Source of the DNA: JBEKUY01 sp049514555
Lineage (GTDB): Bacteria; Acidobacteriota; Terriglobia; Acidiferrales; UBA7541
Length of the DNA: 64,000 bases
Assembly (NCBI GenBank): GCA_049514555.1
Contig: JBEKUY010000002.1
Location: 248,001 to 312,000, forward strand
Reading direction: 5' to 3'
Part shown: positions 38,432 to 45,282 of the stretch, in pieces
Position numbering within the stretch: position 1 is the first letter of the stretch
How the letters are laid out: each line of letters starts with the position of its first letter
Position numbers and translations under genes: made by a program
Notes under the pieces: generated by a model
What the model was told of the DNA's origin: nothing
Database searches by the model: none
Seen by the model: only the letters and a program-made list of their open reading frames with translations

Positions 38432-39346
38432 GTGTCCGGCTACATCCGTGAGGAAGGCTCGAAACAAGGCGTTGAATCGGCCCGACTCGAATTACAGAAT
38501 TCTGCTGGCGTGATCTTTGCGACAACCTATTCCGGTCTCGAGGGGGCATACTTCTTCGACGATTGGTGTGGTTCCGATTGCTACGTCATCGCCCAAAAGG
38601 ATGGTTACTCGCCTCTCCGTCAGATGGTGCCCCCCTCTGAGGGAATGACTGGGATCCACCTGAACCTTGACCTGCATCCTCTGAGCCCAGAGTCAACCTC
38701 GACTCCCGCTGAGACGATTTCCGTGCACCAATTGGGTGTGCCTCCAAAGGCGCACGACGCTTTCGAAAAGGGTGTGAAACTCATGCGTGAGAAATCGGAC
38801 TTTCACGGGGCCGTCGCCCAGTTCCAAAGCGCGATCGTAAAGTTTCCTTCCTACTACGAAGCGTACGCGGCAATGGGCTTTGCGCAGTACAGATTGGGCG
38901 ATTCTGCGGTGGCGGAAGCGTCGCTCCGAAAATCGATTGAACTGAGTGGCGAGAAATACGCCGACGCGATGATCGATCTCGCCGGCATGCTCAACGATCT
39001 TAAGCGTTTCGCGGAAGCCGAGCCCATTTTGCGCAAAGGGATCGCGCTCCACGACTCCGCTTGGCGCGGCCATTTCGAGATGGCTCGCACCTTGCTCGGC
39101 CTCAAGCGCCCCCGTGAAGCAGAAATCGTTGCCATGAAGGCTCGCGATTTGAAGCCTGACAATGCAGAAACCTATCTCTTGCTCATCAATACCCATCTGC
39201 AGACGCATGACAACGCTTCCCTTCTGCGCGATGCCGACGCCTTTCTCAAGCTCGTACCCACTGGCCCAACCAGCGACCAAGTCCGCAATATCCAGGGACT
39301 AGCGGAGAAAGCTCTTGAGGAAACGCGAGCCCAGTCTCCTCAATAG
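38432..39346 (+). CDS. TPR protein with N-terminal carboxypeptidase-regulatory-like domain (5' end damaged)
   Basis: The open frame encodes 304 residues from a GTG at 38432. Residues about 1-70 look like a CarboxypepD_reg-type beta sandwich (ESARLELQNSAGVIFATTYS). Residues about 105-290 form tetratricopeptide-like helical pairs: AHDAFEKGVKLMREK, YYEAYAAMGFAQYRLGD, YADAMIDLAGMLNDLKRFAEAE and similar. The real protein was probably exported: a signal peptide lies directly upstream but is separated by a one-base frameshift in a poly-A run and lacks a standard start codon. The product may be inactive or mis-sequenced. The function is unknown; such proteins are common in Acidobacteria. Confidence 0.7.
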   Translation: MSGYIREEGSKQGVESARLELQNSAGVIFATTYSGLEGAYFFDDWCGSDCYVIAQKDGYSPLRQMVPPSEGMTGIHLNLDLHPLSPESTSTPAETISVHQLGVPPKAHDAFEKGVKLMREKSDFHGAVAQFQSAIVKFPSYYEAYAAMGFAQYRLGDSAVAEASLRKSIELSGEKYADAMIDLAGMLNDLKRFAEAEPILRKGIALHDSAWRGHFEMARTLLGLKRPREAEIVAMKARDLKPDNAETYLLLINTHLQTHDNASLLRDADAFLKLVPTGPTSDQVRNIQGLAEKALEETRAQSPQ

Positions 39347-39582
39347 CCCCAGTAGTATTTCGATCGGAGCCGCCCCACTCGCTTCTTCCGGAAGACAACG
39401 GTGCTCAGCGTGTATGACGCAGCTCCGCGGGGGTGGGTATTCGGCCTGGGCGTGATGCGCGTGCAGTGCTGGACATCCTCCCTTTCTTCCGCCATTGCCC
39501 CTTCCCGTACGTCTTTGGGATGATGTATTCGGGTGCCGACCGTCGTATCATGACGGGTCATTGCTGCTGGAGTAGTGCAGTC

Positions 39583-39608
39583 TCGGGTGTCCCGACCGTA
39601 TATATATA
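39583..39608 (+). promoter_or_regulatory. Putative galK promoter with overlapping palindrome (leaderless transcript candidate)
   Basis: An AT-only tract TATATATATAA (about 39599-39609) ends at the galK ATG, and a palindrome TCGGG-TGT-CCCGA (39583-39595) sits immediately upstream, where a -10/-35 spacer would be. No ribosome-binding sequence is present. If the AT tract is the -10 element, transcription would start at or inside the ATG. Confidence 0.45.
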
Positions 39609-39609
39609 A

Positions 39610-40833
39610 ATGTCCATCGACGATCGCCTAGACGCAACACAGACGATTCCCTCCGCGAACACTTTCGCCGGCGAGCTCACCCCCTCCGCGAAGTCGGTCA
39701 GTGACGGCTTCCGCCGCGTGTTCGGAGGAGAGCCGCTCGTCTTCCGCGCGCCCGGGCGTGTCAACCTCATCGGCGAACACACCGATTACAACGATGGTTT
39801 CGTCGTGCCCGCGGCGCTCCAGTTCGCAACCTGGGCGGCGATTGGACCGCGCCCCGATGCAAGCGTGCACGCCTACTCGGAGAACTTCGGCGAGGGCCGC
39901 GTATCCCCCTTGGCCGGCATCGCTGCGGCGCCCACGGGACACTGGAGCGATTACGTTCGCGGCGTGGCGGCCGTTCTTCAACGCGGCGGCCAATCGCTGC
40001 GGGGAGCCAACCTGTACATCGCCGGCGATGTTCCCCTGGGCTCGGGCTTGAGTTCCTCCGCCTCGCTCGAAGTCGCCTGCGCCTACGCCTTCCTTGCACT
40101 CGCCAACGTGCAGCTCGACCGACGCGAGATCGCCAGAGCCTGCCAGACTGCCGAGCACGAGTACGCCGGCATGAAATGCGGGATCATGGATCAGTTCATC
40201 GCCTGCTTCGCCAGGAGGGACCACGCCCTGCTCCTCGATTGCCGGTCCTTGCAGTACGAGCTCCTTCCGCTCGATCGGGATGTCAGACTGGTGATCTGCA
40301 ACTCCCTGGTGAAACACGAACTGGCGAACAGCGAATACAACCAGCGGCGAATGCAGTGTGAAGCGGGCGTGCATGCTCTTCGAGCGCACCTTCACGATAT
40401 TTCCGCGCTGCGCGACGTCTCACTCGAGCAGCTCGAGCGCCACCGCTCGGCGCTCACCGACACCGTGTATCGCCGCTGCCGGCACGTCTGCTCCGAGAAT
40501 GAGCGCGTTCAGGAAGCCGCAGGATGTTTGCGGTCCGGCAATCTCGCGCGTTTCGGCAAACTCATGGGCGAATCGCACCGCAGCTTGCGCGACGATTACG
40601 AAGTCAGTTGCCGCGAGCTCGACCTCCTCGTGGAGATCGCCAACGGGATCGACGGCGTGCTCGGCGCGCGCATGACCGGCGGAGGTTTTGGCGGGAGCAC
40701 CGTGAATCTCGTGCGCTCGTCGGCCGTGCCGGAGTTTGAGAAGATCGTGCGGCGGGAATACGAGCGCGCCACGGGACGCACCCCGCCCATTTACGTTTGC
40801 TCGGCGGCGGAGGGGGCCGGCCCGGCGGAGTGA
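39610..40833 (+). CDS. galK: Galactokinase
   Basis: A 407-residue GHMP kinase phosphorylating galactose at C1, the entry to the Leloir pathway. The galactokinase signature GRVNLIGEHTDYNDG, the ATP loop PLGSGLSSSASLEVA and the C-terminal GGGFGGSTVNL are intact. The first about 20 residues are a variable extension. It starts at ATG 39610 directly after an AT-rich tract, with no ribosome-binding site. galT starts 34 nt after the stop. It would phosphorylate galactose released by the GH27 and GH42 enzymes; galE is not in the window. Confidence 0.97.
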   Translation: MSIDDRLDATQTIPSANTFAGELTPSAKSVSDGFRRVFGGEPLVFRAPGRVNLIGEHTDYNDGFVVPAALQFATWAAIGPRPDASVHAYSENFGEGRVSPLAGIAAAPTGHWSDYVRGVAAVLQRGGQSLRGANLYIAGDVPLGSGLSSSASLEVACAYAFLALANVQLDRREIARACQTAEHEYAGMKCGIMDQFIACFARRDHALLLDCRSLQYELLPLDRDVRLVICNSLVKHELANSEYNQRRMQCEAGVHALRAHLHDISALRDVSLEQLERHRSALTDTVYRRCRHVCSENERVQEAAGCLRSGNLARFGKLMGESHRSLRDDYEVSCRELDLLVEIANGIDGVLGARMTGGGFGGSTVNLVRSSAVPEFEKIVRREYERATGRTPPIYVCSAAEGAGPAE

Positions 40834-40867
40834 ACGCGGCTCGCATTTCCGTAGAGAACGGAGCAAC

Positions 40868-41911
40868 ATGCTTCCGGATGACTTGATGAAGACGCCGCAC
40901 CGGCGCTACAACCCGCTCAGCGGCGACTGGGTGCTGGTTTCGCCGCACCGCACGCAGCGTCCGTGGCAAGGCCAGGTCGAGCCGCCCTCCGCGGAAGAAT
41001 CGCCGACCTACGATCCCTCGTGCTATCTCTGCCCGGGGAACGCGCGCGCGGGCGGCCATCGCAACCCGTCCTACGAATCCACGTTCGTCTTCGAGAACGA
41101 CTACGCCGCGCTGCGGCCGGGCGCGCCCGAACTCAAGCTCGACGCCGAGCGCCGCGGGCTAATCGTCGCCGAAGCCGAGCCCGGAATCTGCCGCGTCGTG
41201 TGCTTTTCCCCGCAGCACAATCTGACGATTCCGCGGATGACCGTCGCGCAGATCCGCGCCGTGATCGACGTGTGGTCCGCGCAATACGCCGAGCTGGGCG
41301 CTCGCGAAGACATTCGCTACGTGCAGATTTTCGAGAACCGCGGCGCGATGATGGGCGCGAGCAATCCGCATCCCCATTGCCAGATCTGGGCCAACCGCAC
41401 GATTCCGAATGAGCCGGCCAAGGAAGCGCATCACTTTCAGGAACACCTCGCGCGCGCGCGAAAGTGCCTGCTCTGCGACTACCTGGAACTCGAGCGGAAG
41501 AGCCGGCTGCGCATCGTCTGCGAAAACGATTATTTCGTGGCGCTCGTGCCGTTCTGGGCGGTGTGGCCGTTCGAGACGATGATCCTCTCGCGCCGCCACG
41601 CGCAAGACATCGCCGGCCTGGGGGCCGACGAGCGCGATGCCCTCGCGTCCATCCTGAAGCGGCTCACCACCCGCTACGACAATCTCTTCCAGACCGCGTT
41701 TCCTTATTCGATGGGATTCCACCAGCGTCCCACCGACGGACAGGAACATGCCGAGTGGCATTTCCACGCGCATTTCTATCCGCCGCTGCTGCGCTCCGCC
41801 ACGATCCGCAAGTTCATGGTCGGCTACGAACTCCTCTGCGCCCCGCAGCGCGACCTCACGCCCGAATCCGCCGCCGAACAGTTGCGGGCCTTGGGCGAAT
41901 CCGCCAAGTAA
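40868..41911 (+). CDS. galT: Galactose-1-phosphate uridylyltransferase
   Basis: A 347-residue HIT-superfamily enzyme exchanging UMP between UDP-glucose and galactose 1-phosphate. The covalent-His motif reads NPHPHCQIW. N-terminal RYNPLSGDWVLVSPHR and zinc-site residues in CYLCPGN are typical, and EWHFHAHFYPP lies near the end. ATG 40868 follows CGGAG, 34 nt after galK; the open frame upstream overlaps galK and is not conserved. It is co-transcribed with galK. Confidence 0.97.
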   Translation: MLPDDLMKTPHRRYNPLSGDWVLVSPHRTQRPWQGQVEPPSAEESPTYDPSCYLCPGNARAGGHRNPSYESTFVFENDYAALRPGAPELKLDAERRGLIVAEAEPGICRVVCFSPQHNLTIPRMTVAQIRAVIDVWSAQYAELGAREDIRYVQIFENRGAMMGASNPHPHCQIWANRTIPNEPAKEAHHFQEHLARARKCLLCDYLELERKSRLRIVCENDYFVALVPFWAVWPFETMILSRRHAQDIAGLGADERDALASILKRLTTRYDNLFQTAFPYSMGFHQRPTDGQEHAEWHFHAHFYPPLLRSATIRKFMVGYELLCAPQRDLTPESAAEQLRALGESAK

Positions 41912-41929
41912 AGTTGGCACGTTTGAACG

Positions 41930-42180
41930 TTGGCAGGTTGGAAGGTTGAACAGCGCAAGAGAACACATTTGGAGTTTGAGACGAGGTAGGACTCCCCCCA
42001 CCCCCCGTCTTTTTTTGTAACTGCGGATTCTAAAGGGTTTTAAGTCCAGTGTTTTGGATCTGCGCATTACAAAGGACTTACAGATGCGTTTTTCGGATCT
42101 GCGCATTCTAAAGGGGATACGAACAGACGTTGAACGTTTGAACGTTAAAACGTTGGAACGTTCAGGAGGGGCGGTAGCAG
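41930..42180. repeat. Cluster of short noncoding repeats
   Basis: The motif GGATCTGCGCATTMYAAAGG appears at about 42055-42075 and 42094-42114, with a diverged third copy near 42022-42036 (GCGGATTCTAAAGGG). Variants of GAACGTTTGAACGTT and AACGTTGG recur at 41933-41955 and 42128-42165. Between them is CCCCCCACCCCCC followed by TTTTTTT (41993-42016), G-rich on the other strand. The region 41912-42547 has no convincing gene; this repeat cluster and the promoter at 42268-42296 are its main content. Confidence 0.7.
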
Positions 42181-42267
42181 GGCTGCCCTTCGACTCGCGG
42201 AACTCGCTCAGGATGCGCATCCTGGTCGGATGCGCAAGGCGTGTTAAAGGCCAATCTCTCACACCCT

Positions 42268-42296
42268 ATGATAGCACAGAATTAACTACATGTCAA
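42268..42296 (-). promoter_or_regulatory. Near-consensus sigma-70 promoter reading leftwards into the repeat cluster
   Basis: On the minus strand, TTGACA (42296-42291) and TATCAT (42273-42268) are 17 bases apart. This is one of the best promoter matches in the window, yet no credible gene lies downstream on that strand before it runs antisense into galT. It may drive a noncoding RNA containing the repeats. Confidence 0.6.
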
Positions 42297-42547
42297 TAGT
42301 GACGTTAGAGCTATTCGAACGAGAATTGCGCAAGGGCAAGAAAACAAGACGGTTCCATTGCGAGAGAAGGGCGGAACACGCACGCTTGCTCCCTTCGCAA
42401 CGCTCCCCTCGTGAGAACCACTCGGGGCAAGCAGGGCGAGCAGGGTAAACCGCCAGGATAGGCACCCGCACAAAGTAAGACAACGATCCTGATGACTTAC
42501 ATATGGGAATATGGTATACATTCTGGAGGCTGGCATACGGTGGAGAT

Positions 42548-42784
42548 ATGAAGAGAGAAACCGCAACGGTGACGACGAAGGGACAGCTCGTCATTCCGGC
42601 GAAGCTTCGGCGGAAGTACGGGATTCGACAGGGCACGCGGGTGGTGTTCCTGGAAGAAAAACAGAGGATCGTGCTTCAGCCGCTCACGCCGGAGTTCGTC
42701 CGAGGGCTGCGCGGGTCGCTCAAGGGTGATCCCTCCTCGCTGAGAGTGCTCCTCGAAGAGCGCAAGCGGGATCGGCAACTGTGA
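42548..42784 (+). CDS. vapB: AbrB/VapB-type antitoxin
   Basis: A 78-residue protein with a SpoVT/AbrB swapped-hairpin DNA-binding domain (residues about 5-45: TVTTKGQLVIPAKLRRKYGI). The C-terminal tail would bind the toxin. ATG 42548 is preceded closely by GGAG. It overlaps the toxin gene by four bases (GTGA), the usual layout of a toxin-antitoxin pair. Upstream, ATATGG occurs twice and GTATAC once near 42500-42525, possible autoregulatory sites. Confidence 0.88.
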   Translation: MKRETATVTTKGQLVIPAKLRRKYGIRQGTRVVFLEEKQRIVLQPLTPEFVRGLRGSLKGDPSSLRVLLEERKRDRQL

Positions 42785-43188
42785 AGCGCGCCGTGTTGGA
42801 TGCCAGCGCACTAATGGCTTTCTACGAAGATCGGCCGGGCGCTGACAGAGTGGAGGAGCTAATTCGTGAAGCCATGGAGGGCAAGCGAGCTTTGTGGATG
42901 AGCGTGGTGAATTGGGGAGAGGTTTTCTACTCCGTCTGGCGGGCAAAGGGGCAGGAAGCGGCAGAAAGGGTCATTGAGGAGATCGCTCAACTGCCGATCG
43001 ATGTGGTGGACGCCGATATCGAACTGACCCGGCTCGCGGCCGAGCTTCGCGCGACGCACAAGCTGCCCTACGCCGATTGCTTTGCAGCGTCGCTGGCCAA
43101 GCAACGAAAAGCTGAACTGGCCACAGCAGACAGGGATTTCGCAATGGTGCAAGGCGAACTGAGAATCCTTTGGACGACCGGGGCGTGA
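42781..43188 (+). CDS. vapC: PIN-domain toxin (VapC-type ribonuclease)
   Basis: A 135-residue PIN-domain protein. The acidic metal-binding residues are visible: Asp in VLDASALMAF, Glu in NWGEVFYSVW, Asp in LPYADCFAASLA and Asp in LATADRDF. Such toxins cut tRNA or rRNA when the antitoxin is degraded. The start is a GTG overlapping the end of the antitoxin gene, giving translational coupling. The pair lies at the left of a small defence-type island between galT and the sensor kinase. Confidence 0.92.
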   Translation: MKRAVLDASALMAFYEDRPGADRVEELIREAMEGKRALWMSVVNWGEVFYSVWRAKGQEAAERVIEEIAQLPIDVVDADIELTRLAAELRATHKLPYADCFAASLAKQRKAELATADRDFAMVQGELRILWTTGA

Positions 43189-43340
43189 TCGGATGAAGGA
43201 ACTCCGCAGCCAGGGAGGGTTCGCCAGCCGCATCGAGTTCTTCTCGATCTGGCCCAGCCTAAGTCCCTGACCAGCCCGCCGATGCCAGAGCCGCCCGGCG
43301 TCCGCCCATCTCCAGCTAGATACAGCTTGACGGCTGCAGA

Positions 43341-44405
43341 GTGAATGCGTTCTCATACGTCAGCAAGAGAGTTAGCCAACCGACCAGAAGTATGCAGACA
43401 GCGACAAAGACCAAGCTCGTGGAAGAACCAAGAAAACGCACATTAAAGAACCTGTCTTCCTATGTTCCCGAGGAATGGAGAAACATAGAAGACCCACAGA
43501 CGACCATCCCTCGTATCGCGAAGAATCCGGAATCGGTTCAGCGGATCGATCAGTCCGTCCAGCAAATTCCTACGGTCCACACACTCTATCGAGGGGACTC
43601 GAGGAACATGGGCAATTGCGAGACCGAGAGCGTTCACCTGGTGCTGACTTCTCCTCCCTACTGGACGCTGAAAGAATACAGAGAGTCTGAAGGGCAGCTG
43701 GGTCACGTCGAAGACTATGAGCAATTCCTCCATGAGCTGGATAAGGTGTGGAAACACTGCTTTAGGGCGCTGGTGCCTGGCGGACGGCTGATCTGTGTTG
43801 TCGGGGATGTTTGCCTATCGCGCAGGGAGAATAATGGAAGGCATACGGTCGTCCCTCTGCACTCTTCCATTCAGGATCACTGCCGAAAGCTCGGATTCGA
43901 CAACTTGGCGCCTATCATCTGGCACAAAATATCAAATGCTGCGTACGAGGTCGAAAATGGCTCCGGTTTTTTGGGGAAGCCGTACGAACCGAACGGGGTT
44001 ATCAAAAACGATATCGAGTTTATATTGATGCAACGGAAGCCGGGCGGCTACCGCAATCCTGATATTTCTACAAAGGTCCTGAGCGTCATCTCTGCGGAAA
44101 ACCACAAGAAATGGTTCCAACAGATTTGGACCGGATTGACCGGGGCTTCGACAAAACATCATCCCGCGCCATACCCGACCGAGCTCGCGGAGAGACTCGT
44201 TCGCATGTTCAGCTTCGTGGGTGACACGGTTCTTGACCCCTTCTTGGGCTCAGGGACTACAACGGTAGCTGCAGCGAAGTGGGGAAGGAACAGTATCGGA
44301 TTCGAGATCGACGGGCATTATTTCAAACTCGCTCAGAAGCGGATTGCCGAGGAAACTTCGTCGCTCTTCAGTACCGCAACTATCAATGCGGCTGTGGCAG
44401 ACTAG
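43341..44405 (+). CDS. DNA (N4-cytosine or N6-adenine) methyltransferase, beta-class order
   Basis: A 354-residue methyltransferase with the catalytic motif TSPPYW at about residues 103-108 and the AdoMet-binding motif DPFLGSGTT near residue 295, so motif IV precedes motif I (beta-type order). SPPYW is more usual in N4-cytosine enzymes, though N6-adenine enzymes of this class exist. A GTG at 43341 opens the frame; the ATG at 43392 is another possible start. The endonuclease gene begins 8 nt after the stop, so the two form a restriction-modification unit. Base composition is visibly less G+C rich than in the neighbours. Confidence 0.88.
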   Translation: MNAFSYVSKRVSQPTRSMQTATKTKLVEEPRKRTLKNLSSYVPEEWRNIEDPQTTIPRIAKNPESVQRIDQSVQQIPTVHTLYRGDSRNMGNCETESVHLVLTSPPYWTLKEYRESEGQLGHVEDYEQFLHELDKVWKHCFRALVPGGRLICVVGDVCLSRRENNGRHTVVPLHSSIQDHCRKLGFDNLAPIIWHKISNAAYEVENGSGFLGKPYEPNGVIKNDIEFILMQRKPGGYRNPDISTKVLSVISAENHKKWFQQIWTGLTGASTKHHPAPYPTELAERLVRMFSFVGDTVLDPFLGSGTTTVAAAKWGRNSIGFEIDGHYFKLAQKRIAEETSSLFSTATINAAVAD

Positions 44406-44413
44406 CTACCGAC

Positions 44414-45157
44414 ATGGCTTCTCCTTTGGATCTGGAAAAGGAACTCCGCAAGTCGATCAAGCATTTCTGGGCCACACGTAACAGACAGGCCCAAAAACAG
44501 GGCGTCAAAACGGGCAGGAGGGACGCTGGCGCGAGATCGGCCGTGACCGGCGGACATCAGATGGACGGCTTCATTCGTCTGGTCCGAAAGCTCTTGCGCG
44601 AAAACGGTCTTCCGGACGCTCAGGTTTTTTGCCGGAATGTGGTGGAACTCCCTGGCTGGTATCGAGCGGAAAAGCAGTGGGACTTGCTCGTAGTCGCGGA
44701 AGGTCAGCTCCTCGCTGGGATCGAATTCAAATCTCAAGTCGGTTCGTTTGGAAACAACTACAACAACCGGACCGAGGAGGCAATCGGAAGCGCCACTGAC
44801 ATTTGGGCCGCATACCGAGAAGGTGCGTTCAAGCCCTCGGTCCGGCCGTGGCTGGGCTACATGATGCTGCTTGAAGAGGCACCGGGCTCAACGCAACCTG
44901 TTAAGGTTCGAGAACCGCACTTCAAAGTCTTCCCTGAATTCGTCGACGCTTCGTACGAGAAGAGATACAAGATCCTCCTCACGAAGCTGATGCGTGAACG
45001 GTTGTATGATTCAGCGTGTTTCCTGCTTTCCGACTCTAAGAAGGGACGCGAGGGATACTATCGCGAGCCGGAACCCGAGTTGAGCTTCGAGAAGTTTGTC
45101 GGCTCGCTCTTGGCCCGTGTCATTTCGTATGCCAAGACTCGTAAGCCTGTGGATTGA
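44414..45157 (+). CDS. Type II restriction endonuclease, XhoI/PaeR7I family
   Basis: A 247-residue protein resembling R.PaeR7I (about 246 residues), an isoschizomer of XhoI that cuts CTCGAG. Shared features as I recall the family are GRRDAGARSAVTGGHQMDGF near the start (split GRRDAGARSA and TGGHQMDGF), WDLLVVAEGQLLAGIEFKSQ with the catalytic acidic/Lys residues, and GNNYNNRTEEAIGSATDIW. Recognition of CTCGAG is a prediction. ATG 44414 lies 8 nt after the methyltransferase stop. The G+C content is below the window average, suggesting acquisition by transfer. Confidence 0.88.
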   Translation: MASPLDLEKELRKSIKHFWATRNRQAQKQGVKTGRRDAGARSAVTGGHQMDGFIRLVRKLLRENGLPDAQVFCRNVVELPGWYRAEKQWDLLVVAEGQLLAGIEFKSQVGSFGNNYNNRTEEAIGSATDIWAAYREGAFKPSVRPWLGYMMLLEEAPGSTQPVKVREPHFKVFPEFVDASYEKRYKILLTKLMRERLYDSACFLLSDSKKGREGYYREPEPELSFEKFVGSLLARVISYAKTRKPVD

Positions 45158-45282
45158 ACCCTCTCTTGGGGGATGGTTGACCCCCTCTGACTTCTCCGAG
45201 ACTTTTTCACAATTCGTTCGAATGCCTCCTGTCCCGCTTGAAGGCGGCGGGCGAAGGCGTGCGGGAGGCAAGGAACGCGACG

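Noticed and set aside
41990..42165. CRISPR array from repeated short motifs
   Set aside because: Repeats are short, unevenly spaced and diverged, with no uniform spacers and no cas genes.
41159..42262. 367-residue minus-strand frame over galT and the repeat cluster
   Set aside because: Two-thirds is antisense to galT and the rest encodes repeat-derived basic sequence; no domain is visible. The promoter upstream was kept as a possible noncoding RNA promoter.
45160..45200. Terminator after the restriction endonuclease gene
   Set aside because: GGGGG and CCCCC can pair, but the loop is about 8 nt and no T-tract follows.
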